24,214 nt of DNA, from the NCBI GenBank assembly GCA_035518815.1, contig DATIXG010000131.1:1-24214 (forward strand), given 5' to 3'. The notes beneath the pieces are model-generated. The model worked only from the letters and a program-made list of their open reading frames with translations. It had not been told where the DNA came from and did not search any database. Numbering within the stretch: the first letter of the stretch is position 1; each line of letters starts with the position of its first letter. This DNA comes from AG25 sp035518815. Lineage in GTDB: Bacteria > Gemmatimonadota > Gemmatimonadetes > Gemmatimonadales > GWC2-71-9. This document shows positions 14,721 to 22,196 of this stretch, piece after piece. The position numbers and the translations under genes were made by a program.

Positions 14721-16277
14721 ATGCGAACCTCGCCCTTCTTGTCGCGGGCCGTCGTCGCGCTTGCCGCTTGCCTCGTGACCAGGCCCGCGGCCGCGCAAAC
14801 TCGCCCCCCCGAGTGGCTCGACGGCGCGGTGGCCCGAGCCCTCAAGACGTTCCATGTACCCGGCGCTGCGGTTGCCGTCGTCAAGGACGGCAAGGTCCTG
14901 GTCGCCAAGGGATACGGCGTCCGCCGCCTCGGCGAGCGCACGCCGGTCGACGCGCACACCCTGTTCCAGATCGCATCGAACACCAAGGCATTCACGACGG
15001 CCTGTCTCGCGCTGCTCGTCGACTCCGGAGCGATCGGCTGGGACGATCCGGTCACGAAGTATCTGCCCGACTTTCAGCTGGCCGATCCATGGGTGACGCG
15101 CGAATTCACCATTCGGGACCTCCTGACCCACCGCAGTGGCCTCGGCCTCGGCGCCGGGGACCTGCTGTGGCTCCATTCCACGTACGACCGGCGCGAGATC
15201 ATCCGTCGCATGCGTGCGGCGCCGCGCGCGTCCAGCTTCCGTAGCGCTTACGCGTATGACAACGTCTTCTACGCCGCCGCCGGGGAAATCGTGCCGGCGG
15301 TCACGGGTCTGAGCTGGGAGGCGTTCGTTCGCCGTCGCATTCTCGACCGGTTGGGCATGGCGGACGCGCGCACGGGCGTGGCGGACCTGCGTCCCGGCGA
15401 CCCGCTCGCCACGCCCCACGTGGCGCCGAACGGAACGCCGCAGATCGTCCCGCTCGATACCGTCGATAACATCGGTCCGGCCGCGTCGCTCATGGCGAGC
15501 GTCTCTGATCTCGCGAAGTGGGTCGTGGTCCAGCTCGACTCGGGACGGACGGGGTCGGGTCGCCTCTGGAGCGCGGCCCGGACCCGCGAGCTGTGGTCAC
15601 CCGTGACCGTCATGCCCATTGCGGACCCCGACCCGCCGCTCGCTTCGCTCCGCCCGAACTTCCTGGCGTACGCGCTGGGCTGGCGGCTGCGCGACTACCA
15701 CGGCCGCAAGATCGTGTGGCACACGGGGGGCCTGGCCGGCATGACCTCGCGGGTCACGCTCGTCCCGGAGGCGCGCCTCGGCATCGTGGTGCTCACCAAT
15801 GGCGAGAGCGACCTGTACGACGCCGTGACATTCCAGCTGCTCGACCACTATTTGGGCGCGGCCAGGACCGACTGGATCGCCGCGTTCCGCGATGCCGCGC
15901 AGGTCGACGCCGCCAGCGCGGACGCGAGCATGGCCGCGATGCGCCGGGCGCGCGATTCGACGTCGCACCCGTCGCTGCCCCTTGCTCGCTACGCCGGCCC
16001 CTACACCGACGCGCTGTACGGCGACGTGACGATCGCGCTCGAGAATGGGGGCCTGGTCTTGCGCTTCAGCCACTCCCCCGCCTTCGTCGGCGACCTCGTC
16101 CACTGGCAGTACGACACCTTTCAGACGCGCTGGCGCACGCCGAACCTGGCCGAGGCGTTCGTAACCTTCACCCTCCGGCCGAACGGCGCAGTGGACCACT
16201 TCACCATGACCGCCGTGTCGCCGGACGCCGACTTCAGCTACGACTTCGAGGACCTGCGCTTCGTGCCGGCGCGATGA
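14721..16277 (+). CDS. Serine beta-lactamase-like hydrolase (class C / AmpC-PBP fold), exported
   Basis: A 518-residue protein with a Sec signal peptide (cleavage after RPAAAQ near residue 26). The beta-lactamase-fold domain (about 30-390) carries Ser86-x-x-Lys89 (SNTK), Tyr179-x-Asn181 (YDN) and the third motif His334-Thr-Gly-Gly (WHTGG). This His-Thr-Gly form is usual in esterase/peptidase-type family members rather than true AmpC (KTG). A C-terminal domain (about 410-518) with YAGPYTDALYGDVTIALENG resembles DUF3471, typical of stand-alone serine hydrolases and D-aminopeptidase-like proteins. It is therefore more likely a periplasmic esterase or peptidase than a resistance enzyme. The stop overlaps the quinone reductase start (ATGA). 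Confidence 0.9.
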   Translation: MRTSPFLSRAVVALAACLVTRPAAAQTRPPEWLDGAVARALKTFHVPGAAVAVVKDGKVLVAKGYGVRRLGERTPVDAHTLFQIASNTKAFTTACLALLVDSGAIGWDDPVTKYLPDFQLADPWVTREFTIRDLLTHRSGLGLGAGDLLWLHSTYDRREIIRRMRAAPRASSFRSAYAYDNVFYAAAGEIVPAVTGLSWEAFVRRRILDRLGMADARTGVADLRPGDPLATPHVAPNGTPQIVPLDTVDNIGPAASLMASVSDLAKWVVVQLDSGRTGSGRLWSAARTRELWSPVTVMPIADPDPPLASLRPNFLAYALGWRLRDYHGRKIVWHTGGLAGMTSRVTLVPEARLGIVVLTNGESDLYDAVTFQLLDHYLGAARTDWIAAFRDAAQVDAASADASMAAMRRARDSTSHPSLPLARYAGPYTDALYGDVTIALENGGLVLRFSHSPAFVGDLVHWQYDTFQTRWRTPNLAEAFVTFTLRPNGAVDHFTMTAVSPDADFSYDFEDLRFVPAR

Positions 16278-17266
16278 AGGCGGTCCGGGTGCACGCACCC
16301 GGTGGTCCCGAGGCGCTGCGCTACGAGGAGGTGCCCCAGCCGGTGCCTGGCCGCGGCGAGGCGCTCGTCAGGATTGAAGCGGCGGGCGTCAACTTCATCG
16401 ACGTCTACCACCGGCAGGGCGCGTATCCGCTCCCCATGCCCTTCATCATTGGGCAGGAGGCGGCGGGCACGGTGGCTGGCGTCGGGCCGGACGCCGGCGA
16501 CGTCCGCGTGGGCGACCGCGTGGCCTACACTGGGGTGCCCGGTGCCTACGCAGAGTACGCGGTCGTACCCGCGGAGCGTCTCGTCAGTCTGCCCGATGGC
16601 GTCAGCGCCCAGCAGGGCGCCGCGGCCATGCTGCAGGGGATCACGGCGCACTACCTCACCGGCACGACGTGCGCCGTCGCGCCCGGGGACACCTGTCTCG
16701 TGCACGCGGCCGCTGGCGGCGTCGGTCTCCTGTTGTGCCAGCTCGCGAAGCGGCGCGGGGCTCGCGTGATCGGCACGGTGTCCACGGCCGCCAAGGCGCA
16801 GCTCGCGCGTGAGGCCGGGGCGGCCGAGGTGATCCTCTACACCGAGCAGGACTTCGAAGCCGAGGTGAAGCGCCTCACCAGCGGGGCTGGGGTGCGGGTG
16901 GTCTACGACGCCGTCGGCCAGACGACGTTCATGAAGGGTTTGAACTGCCTGGCCCCACGCGGCATGATGGTGCTGTTCGGGCAGTCGAGCGGCCCGGTCG
17001 AGCCGCTCGATCCGCAGGTTCTCAACCGGAAGGGATCGCTGTTTCTCACCCGCCCGAACATCGCGCACTACATCGCGGCGCGGGCTGAGCTGCTCGCGCG
17101 GGCCGGCGAAGTGCTGGGCTGGGTGCGGGCAGGCACTCTGCGACTCCGCATCGATCGGGAATTCCCGCTCGCACACGCGGCGGATGCTCACCGCGAGCTC
17201 GAGGGACGCCGCACCACGGGCAAACTGCTGCTCGTGCCCTCGGAGGGGGCTGGTGCCGCTCCGTAG
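16274..17266 (+). CDS. NADPH:quinone oxidoreductase (zeta-crystallin type MDR)
   Basis: A 330-residue zinc-free medium-chain dehydrogenase/reductase. The GroES-like domain (1-125) begins MKAVRVHAPGGPEALRYEEV and has GVNFIDVYHRQGAYP and FIIGQEAAGTV. The Rossmann domain has AAAGGVGLLLCQLAK (about residues 139-153), the NADPH-binding loop, and YDAVGQTTF. No zinc-ligand cysteines are present, which fits quinone reductase (QorA) rather than alcohol dehydrogenase. The start at 16274 overlaps the preceding stop (ATGA); the frame upstream of it lies inside the hydrolase gene. The last 79 bases overlap tail-to-tail with the MFS carrier gene. The SEGAGAAP end extends slightly beyond the usual KLLLVP terminus. 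Confidence 0.92.
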   Translation: MKAVRVHAPGGPEALRYEEVPQPVPGRGEALVRIEAAGVNFIDVYHRQGAYPLPMPFIIGQEAAGTVAGVGPDAGDVRVGDRVAYTGVPGAYAEYAVVPAERLVSLPDGVSAQQGAAAMLQGITAHYLTGTTCAVAPGDTCLVHAAAGGVGLLLCQLAKRRGARVIGTVSTAAKAQLAREAGAAEVILYTEQDFEAEVKRLTSGAGVRVVYDAVGQTTFMKGLNCLAPRGMMVLFGQSSGPVEPLDPQVLNRKGSLFLTRPNIAHYIAARAELLARAGEVLGWVRAGTLRLRIDREFPLAHAADAHRELEGRRTTGKLLLVPSEGAGAAP

Positions 17267-18441
17267 ACGACGCCGCGCCGCTCGGGCCCGAGTGCGGCGA
17301 CCGCGCTGCACGCGATGAAGGCCACCCCCGCCGTCAGTGCCATGGCCCAGGCGTAGCCGATCCGGGCCGCCAGCAACGCTTCGACCGTCGCGATCGATCC
17401 TGCGAGCAGCACGCCGCACTGATACGCGAAGCCGGGAAGAAACCCGCGCACGCCGTCGGGCGACAGCTCTGTAAGATGAGCGGGGATGACGCCCCATGCC
17501 CCCTGCACCATGAATTGCATCGCGAACGCGCCGGCCGCGAGCGCGAGCAGCGACGGCGCGAACGCCCAGAGCGGGATCAAGAGCAGGGCGCACCCGAGCG
17601 CCGCAACGATGGTCCGGCGGCGGCCGATCCGATCAGATACAAATCCGCACAGCATGCCACCCACGAGCGCACCCACCATCGCGAGCGCCGTCAGGGCGGC
17701 GCGCCCGCCCGGGGCCGCGCCCCACACCCGCTCGAGGAACGTGGGGTAGAGGTCCTGGGTGCCGTGCGAGACGACATTCATCACCGCCATGAGCAGGGTC
17801 ATGTACAGAAACAGCTTCCAGTGGCCCGCGATCGATCGGCCGAGCTGGCCCCAGTCACGGTGTCGCGTGGTTTCCCAGACCTCCGACTCGGTGACCTTGG
17901 TGCGCACGTACAACGCGAGGAGCGCCGGCAGGCCACCAACGACAAACAGGGGGCGCCAGCCCCACCGGGGGAACACGACGAAGTAGCTCAGGGCGGCGAG
18001 CAGATAGCCCGCGGCATAGCCCTGCTGCAGGAGCCCGGAGAACGCGCCGCGCCGCGCGGGCGGCACCTTCTCCATGACCAGCGACGCGCCCACACCCCAC
18101 TCGCCGCCCATCCCGATTCCGAACAGAGCCCGCAGCACGAGGAATGTCGCGAACGTCGGGGCCAAGCCGGAGAGCACTTCGACCACCGAGTAGAATATGA
18201 CGGTGAGCATGAGCGGGAGCCGCCGGCCGTAGCGGTCGGCCATCACGCCGAACAGCAGCGCACCGATGGGTCGGAAGGCGAGGGTGAGCGTGATCGAGAA
18301 GGCGACCGCGGCATCGGCGCGGTGGAACTCGCGCCCGATGGCCGTCAGGGTCATGACGACGAGGAAGAAATCGAAAGCGTCGAGAGTCCAGCCGAGAAAG
18401 CCGGCGAGGACGGCGGTGCGGTGATTACTTGATCCTGGCAC
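17188..18441 (-). CDS. MFS transporter, sialate/lactate:H+ symporter-like
   Basis: A 417-residue 12-helix major facilitator carrier. The N-terminal FLGWTLDAFDFFLVVM (residues 15-30) is typical of the SHS family that includes NanT and Jen1-type carboxylate:H+ symporters. The loop motifs GVMADRYGRRLP (after helix 2) and GFVSDRIGRRR (after helix 8) are conserved MFS signatures. Lactate, other monocarboxylates or sialate are possible substrates. The GTG start lies 17 bases inside the end of the ClC gene and has no clear ribosome site, implying coupling. The tail after the last helix (about 30 residues, Ser/Pro/Arg rich) is encoded opposite the 3' end of the quinone reductase gene. Confidence 0.87.
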   Translation of the reverse strand: MPGSSNHRTAVLAGFLGWTLDAFDFFLVVMTLTAIGREFHRADAAVAFSITLTLAFRPIGALLFGVMADRYGRRLPLMLTVIFYSVVEVLSGLAPTFATFLVLRALFGIGMGGEWGVGASLVMEKVPPARRGAFSGLLQQGYAAGYLLAALSYFVVFPRWGWRPLFVVGGLPALLALYVRTKVTESEVWETTRHRDWGQLGRSIAGHWKLFLYMTLLMAVMNVVSHGTQDLYPTFLERVWGAAPGGRAALTALAMVGALVGGMLCGFVSDRIGRRRTIVAALGCALLLIPLWAFAPSLLALAAGAFAMQFMVQGAWGVIPAHLTELSPDGVRGFLPGFAYQCGVLLAGSIATVEALLAARIGYAWAMALTAGVAFIACSAVAALGPERRGVVYGAAPAPSEGTSSSLPVVRRPSSSR

Positions 18442-20224
18442 GGACGCGCCGGAAGAGTCCCTCGCTCAGCCATCCCGGCTCACGGCGCCGCTCGTCGTCC
18501 GCTACGCGAAACCAGCCCGCCAGAATGCCCTTGCGGGCGAGATACCCGAGCAGGCGCTGCGGATCGTCGCGGGCGACGACGGGGAGGCCGCCGATGTCGC
18601 GGTCGAGCATCTTCATCGCCGCCTCCTCGAGCAGCTCATCGGGATGGGTCACGGCGAGCGAGCGAGTGCCGGCGTCGAGTGCGGTGCACGTGTCGAAGTC
18701 CTCTCGTTCCATGGCGCGCACCATGTCCCCGCGCGTGATCACGGCGAGCAGCCGACCGGCCTCGTCCACCACCGGCCAAGCGTGCTGGCTCGCGATGACG
18801 GGATCTTCCTGCACGAGGCGTGAGAAGAGGCCCTCGAGGGGGAGAGACGCGGGGACGGTCGCGACTTTCGCGTCCATCACATCCGCGACGCGCACCTGGT
18901 GCAGGGGAGGGGCCTGGTACTCGCGGATCACGTGGTGGCCCCGGCGCGCCACCTTCTCGGTGAGTATGGAGCGCTTCATGAGCAGCACCGTGACGAGGTG
19001 CGCCGCCACGCATGCGATGAGCAACGCGGGGAGCACATTGATGTCGTCCGTGAGCTCGAGCATGAACGCAATGGCGGTGAGGGGGGAGCGCATGGTCCCG
19101 CCCATCATGGCACCCATGCTGAGGGTGGCCCATAAGCCGGGGTCGGCACTGTGCAGGCTGGTCGACGCGACGGCGCCCAGCGCTCCGCCCATCATGAGCA
19201 GTGGCGCGAGCACGCCACCCGAAGTGCCCGACCCAAGCGCGACCGACCAGATGACGGCTTTCGTGAGCAGGAGGCCGAGCGCCGTGAGACCGACCAACTT
19301 GCCCGTGAGCAGGCTGTGGATCGTGTCGTAACCGACGCCGAGCGCGATCGGACAGAGCATGCCCCCGAGACCCACCACGACGCCGCCCAGCATGGGCCAC
19401 CACATCCAATGGATGGGCACCTTCAGGAACAGGTCCTCGCACCCGTACACCAGGGTTGTCAGGAGCACCGAGCCGAGACCGGCGGCGATGCCGAGTGCAA
19501 GCGCGATCGGCAACGTGTGCCAGGGGAGCAGCGCATGGCTCGGCACGAGAAATAGCGGTCCCGGTCCGAGCAGGGGGACGCGGAGTGCCGCGGCCACCGC
19601 CGTGGCAGTCGCGACCGGAATGAAGCTGCGCGGCTTCCACTCGAAGAGCAGGAGCTCGACAGCGAGCAGCACGGCTGCGAGCGGCGTGCCGAAGATCCCG
19701 GCCATGCCCCCGGCGGCGCCGGCCACGAGCAGCGTCTTCCGCTCCGCGGCGGTGAGATGGAACGCCTGCGCGAAGAGTGAGCCGCACGCGCCGCCCGTCA
19801 TGATGATCGGCCCCTCGGCCCCGAACGGGCCGCCCGTGCCAATCGACAGCGCGGAAGAGAGCGGCTTCAGGATCGCCACCTTCACCGTCATGCGGCTGCG
19901 GCCGATGAGAATCGCCTCGAGCGCCTCGGGAATCCCATGACCGCGGATGCGCTCCGAGCCGTACCGGGCCATGAGCCCGATGATCAGTCCCCCGGCGACC
20001 GGTACAAGCACGGCCCACCAGCCGAGGTGATTGTCGGCAGGCGAGGCGAGCGTGAGCGAGAAGCGGTGGAAGTAGGCGAGGTTCGTGAAGAGCCGGATCA
20101 GGCGTTCGAGCCCGAGGGCCACAAAGGCGCTTATCACTCCCACCACGGCGGCCATCGCGCTCAGCAGCACGACGCGCGGGCGGGTAGTGAAATCAGCGAG
20201 GCGGTCGGTCGTTGGGCTGGTCAC
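18425..20224 (-). CDS. ClC-family chloride channel/antiporter with two CBS domains
   Basis: A 599-residue protein. The ClC core (about 15-435) shows selectivity-filter motifs GHGIPEA (95-101), GPFGAEGP (132-139, with gating Glu137) and GSGTSGGVLAP (331-341). Glu195 in FEWKP lines up with the inner proton glutamate of E. coli ClC (Glu203), so Cl-/H+ exchange is more likely than a passive channel. The residue matching Ser107 of GSGIP is His96. A cytoplasmic CBS pair follows (about 450-570), with VADVMDAKVATVP, LLAVITRGDMV and IGGLPVVARDD, likely binding adenine nucleotides. The GTG start at 20224 is 12 bases after the ada stop; TAAATT just upstream may be its promoter. Family is certain; ion preference is inferred. 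Confidence 0.95.
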   Translation of the reverse strand: MTSPTTDRLADFTTRPRVVLLSAMAAVVGVISAFVALGLERLIRLFTNLAYFHRFSLTLASPADNHLGWWAVLVPVAGGLIIGLMARYGSERIRGHGIPEALEAILIGRSRMTVKVAILKPLSSALSIGTGGPFGAEGPIIMTGGACGSLFAQAFHLTAAERKTLLVAGAAGGMAGIFGTPLAAVLLAVELLLFEWKPRSFIPVATATAVAAALRVPLLGPGPLFLVPSHALLPWHTLPIALALGIAAGLGSVLLTTLVYGCEDLFLKVPIHWMWWPMLGGVVVGLGGMLCPIALGVGYDTIHSLLTGKLVGLTALGLLLTKAVIWSVALGSGTSGGVLAPLLMMGGALGAVASTSLHSADPGLWATLSMGAMMGGTMRSPLTAIAFMLELTDDINVLPALLIACVAAHLVTVLLMKRSILTEKVARRGHHVIREYQAPPLHQVRVADVMDAKVATVPASLPLEGLFSRLVQEDPVIASQHAWPVVDEAGRLLAVITRGDMVRAMEREDFDTCTALDAGTRSLAVTHPDELLEEAAMKMLDRDIGGLPVVARDDPQRLLGYLARKGILAGWFRVADDERRREPGWLSEGLFRRVRARIK

Positions 20225-20233
20225 CCAACGCGA

Positions 20234-20239
20234 AATTTA
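20234..20239 (-). promoter_or_regulatory. Candidate -10 box of the ClC gene overlapping the ada stop codon (TAAATT)
   Basis: Minus-strand TAAATT at 20239-20234 begins with the TAA stop of ada and ends 9 bases before the ClC GTG. No ribosome site is seen in TCGCGTTGG. It is consistent with a leaderless start but could be fortuitous because the stop codon supplies part of it. Confidence 0.25.
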
Positions 20240-21289
20240 CCCGCGGTGCTCCTGCTCGAGCAATGCGCGTTTGCGTTTCGGATCCCAACGGTATCCGCCC
20301 GGCGCCCCGTCCTGCCGCACAACACGGTGACAGGGAATCAGGAGCGCCACGGGGTTGGTGGCGCACGCGCGGGCCACGGCCCGCGTTGCCCGCGGCGCGC
20401 CGATGGCGCGCGCGATGTCCGCGTACGACCGGGTGGTGCCGTACGGGATCGCTTGCAGGGCTTTCCACACCCGTAGCTGGAACGCCGTGGCGCGCACATC
20501 GAGCGGCAGGTCGAGCTGGCGCTCTCGTCCATCGAGGTGCGCGGTGAGACGGGTGACCCAGTCGCGCAGGGCCGCGTCGTCGTGGACGAGTTCGGCGGCA
20601 GGAAACTCGGATCGAAATGCGCGCTCGACCTTGGGCGCGCTGTCACCGAGACTGATGTGGCAGATCCCCCGATCGGTCGCGGCCACGAGGAGCCAGCCGA
20701 GCGGGCAGGTTACGATCGCGTAACGGATCAGCGCGCCGAGTCCGCCACGCCCGTAGGTCGCGGGAGTCATGCCCAGGTGCGTTGCGGCGGTTTCATAGAC
20801 TCGGCTGGGGGATCCGTATCCCGCTTCGTAGAGCGCGGGGCTCACGGTTTTCTCCTTCCGAAGAGAGGTCTTGAAGCGCTGCAGCCTGCGCGCCGCACGA
20901 TACTGCCGCGGACTGACACCCAGGACCGCGCGAAACGCCCGCTGCAGACGATGGGGGGCGGTTCCGACGCGGCGGGCCAGCCTCACGAGCGTCCAGGGCT
21001 CGGCCGGCTGCGCATCGAGCACGCCGCAGGCCGCCCGGACTGTGGCCACTCGCGCGTCGGGCACGGCCGGGGCATCGGGCCGGCACCGGCGGCAGGCGCG
21101 AAAGCCCGCCTGCTCGGCCGTGGCGGGGGCCGCAAAGAAGAGGACCTGCGGCCGGCGTGGCCGGCGACTGGGGCACGAAGGGCGGCAGTAGATCCCCGTG
21201 GACCGCACGGCGTATACGAACTCGCCGTCGTAGCGGGAATCGCGCGCCATCACGATGCGCCAGTGATCGAGGGTCGTGGCGGTGCTCAC
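20237..21289 (-). CDS. ada: Bifunctional Ada: methylphosphotriester-sensing activator and O6-methylguanine-DNA methyltransferase
   Basis: A 350-residue Ada protein (E. coli 354) that repairs alkylated DNA and activates its own regulon. The N-terminal zinc domain has Cys35, Cys39, Cys66 and Cys69 (YCRPSCPSR and CRRC); the first corresponds to the methyl-accepting Cys38 of E. coli. An AraC-type helix-turn-helix follows (about 85-175; LARRVGTAPHRLQRAFR, GVSPRQYRAARR). The methyltransferase domain has the helix-turn-helix VWKALQAIPYGTTRSYADIA and active site IPCHRVV with Cys320 (E. coli Cys321). All functional cysteines are kept. A GTG start at 21289 gives the correct N-terminus, with TATCTTC 7 bases upstream and no ribosome site. 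Divergent from ridA. Function is secure. Confidence 0.96.
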   Translation of the reverse strand: MSTATTLDHWRIVMARDSRYDGEFVYAVRSTGIYCRPSCPSRRPRRPQVLFFAAPATAEQAGFRACRRCRPDAPAVPDARVATVRAACGVLDAQPAEPWTLVRLARRVGTAPHRLQRAFRAVLGVSPRQYRAARRLQRFKTSLRKEKTVSPALYEAGYGSPSRVYETAATHLGMTPATYGRGGLGALIRYAIVTCPLGWLLVAATDRGICHISLGDSAPKVERAFRSEFPAAELVHDDAALRDWVTRLTAHLDGRERQLDLPLDVRATAFQLRVWKALQAIPYGTTRSYADIARAIGAPRATRAVARACATNPVALLIPCHRVVRQDGAPGGYRWDPKRKRALLEQEHRG

Positions 21290-21296
21290 GCGGGTG

Positions 21297-21302
21297 AAGA
21301 TA
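21297..21302 (-). promoter_or_regulatory. Candidate leaderless promoter of ada (TATCTT)
   Basis: The minus strand reads CTATCTTC, with TATCTT at 21302-21297 and exactly 7 bases to the GTG at 21289. Transcription would start at about the first base of the start codon. No Shine-Dalgarno sequence is present. A short CCGT-N5-ACGG element (21327-21339) between this gene and ridA could be an operator; no classical Ada box is obvious. Confidence 0.5.
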
Positions 21303-21342
21303 GTGCGACGCCCCCGCGCGATCTATCCGTTTTTGACGGCGT

Positions 21343-21348
21343 TATCTT
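21343..21348 (+). promoter_or_regulatory. Candidate leaderless promoter of the RidA-like gene (TATCTT)
   Basis: TATCTT followed by G lies 9 bases before the ATG at 21358, with no ribosome site in GTTGGACTC. It is the same hexamer as the ada box on the other strand, so the two divergent promoters share a 68-base gap. Confidence 0.45.
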
Positions 21349-21357
21349 GTTGGACTC

Positions 21358-21750
21358 ATGCAGCGCAAGACCTACTCCAGCGGCACGGCCTGGGAGCCGA
21401 TCGTGGGCTACGCGCGAGCCGTGCGCAGGGGATCCACGATTCACGTTTCGGGAACGACCGCCACGGGCCCGGACGGCCGGATCGTGGCCCCCGGTGACGC
21501 GTATGGTCAGACGGTGCAGACCCTGAAGAACGTGGAACGGGCACTGGTGGCGCTGGGCGGAACGCTTCGTGACGTCGTGCGGACGCGCATGTTCGTCCGC
21601 AACATCGACGACTGGGAGCAGGTGGGCCGCGCGCATGGTGAGTTCTTTCGTGAGATCCGGCCCGCGACCACGATGGTCGAAGTCTCGGGCCTGGTCGACC
21701 CGGCCATGCTGGTCGAGATCGAGGCCGAGGCCATGGTGGACGAGGCATGA
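21358..21750 (+). CDS. RidA/YjgF-family protein lacking the deaminase arginine
   Basis: A 130-residue member of the RidA (YjgF/YER057c/UK114) family, small trimeric proteins of which the RidA branch hydrolyses reactive enamine/imine intermediates. Family features are VRRGSTIHVSGTTATGPDG, QTLKNVERALVALGGTLRDVVRTRMFV and the final VEIEAEAMV. Where active RidA has PARSCVEV, with catalytic Arg105, this protein has PATTMVEV, so the arginine is Thr. This places it with the Rid subgroups not expected to have classical imine deaminase activity; ligand binding or another role is likely. The stop overlaps the thioredoxin start (ATGA). Family is firm; function is open. Confidence 0.9.
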   Translation: MQRKTYSSGTAWEPIVGYARAVRRGSTIHVSGTTATGPDGRIVAPGDAYGQTVQTLKNVERALVALGGTLRDVVRTRMFVRNIDDWEQVGRAHGEFFREIRPATTMVEVSGLVDPAMLVEIEAEAMVDEA

Positions 21751-22196
21751 GCGGGGAGACGCGCCACGCAACCGTGGCGTGCCCGTTCTGCGCGACGTTG
21801 AATCGCGTCGACCTGGCGCGTGTCGCGGACCGGCCGAAGTGCGGGGAGTGCGGCCGGCCCATCCTCCTCGATCGGCCCCTCGCCGTCACCGATGCGACGT
21901 TCGACCGCATGATCCGTGATGCGGATGTGCCCGTGCTCGTGGACTTCTACGCGGACTGGTGCGGTCCCTGCAAGGTCATGGCGCCCATTCTGGATGAGGT
22001 CGCCCGCGAACGGAGCGGATCCATGCTCGCGCTCAAGCTCGACACCGACCGCAACCCCGCGACCACCGCACGCTTCGGGATCCGGGGCATCCCGACGCTC
22101 ATCGCGTTCGCGGGCGGACAGGAGGTGGCCCGGCATACGGGCGCCGCCCCGCGCCAGGAGATCGACACGCTGCTCGCGACGGCCCACCGCCGGTGA
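21747..22196 (+). CDS. trxC: Thioredoxin 2 (TrxC-like, N-terminal zinc ribbon)
   Basis: A 149-residue cytoplasmic protein-disulfide reductase. An N-terminal zinc-binding module with Cys12/Cys15 (CPFC) and Cys32/Cys35 (CGEC) precedes a thioredoxin domain with active site WCGPCK (Cys72, Cys75), DFYADW and cis-proline Pro116 in GIRGIPTL. Length and architecture match E. coli TrxC (139), which is part of the oxidative-stress response. It is translationally coupled on both sides: ATGA with the RidA-like gene and GTGA with the TM2 gene. The nearby transhydrogenase could supply NADPH for thioredoxin reductase. Confidence 0.95.
   Translation: MSGETRHATVACPFCATLNRVDLARVADRPKCGECGRPILLDRPLAVTDATFDRMIRDADVPVLVDFYADWCGPCKVMAPILDEVARERSGSMLALKLDTDRNPATTARFGIRGIPTLIAFAGGQEVARHTGAAPRQEIDTLLATAHRR

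Noticed and set aside
14585..15055. N-terminal extension of the alpha/beta hydrolase (open frame to 15055)
   Set aside because: It would cross the divergent promoter gap and the beta-lactamase-like gene. A strong AGGAGG site points to the GTG at 14584.
13655..15244. A 529-codon plus-strand frame opposite the hydrolase
   Set aside because: No domain, shadow-like Arg/Gly/His composition, and it overlaps two well-supported genes.
15518..16273. N-terminal extension of the quinone reductase
   Set aside because: The added 252 residues are Arg/Pro-rich shadow of the hydrolase gene. The family start is exactly at ATG 16274.
14721..16277. A beta-lactam resistance gene
   Set aside because: The third motif is HTG and the protein has a DUF3471-like tail, features of esterase/peptidase-type relatives. 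Resistance cannot be claimed from fold alone.
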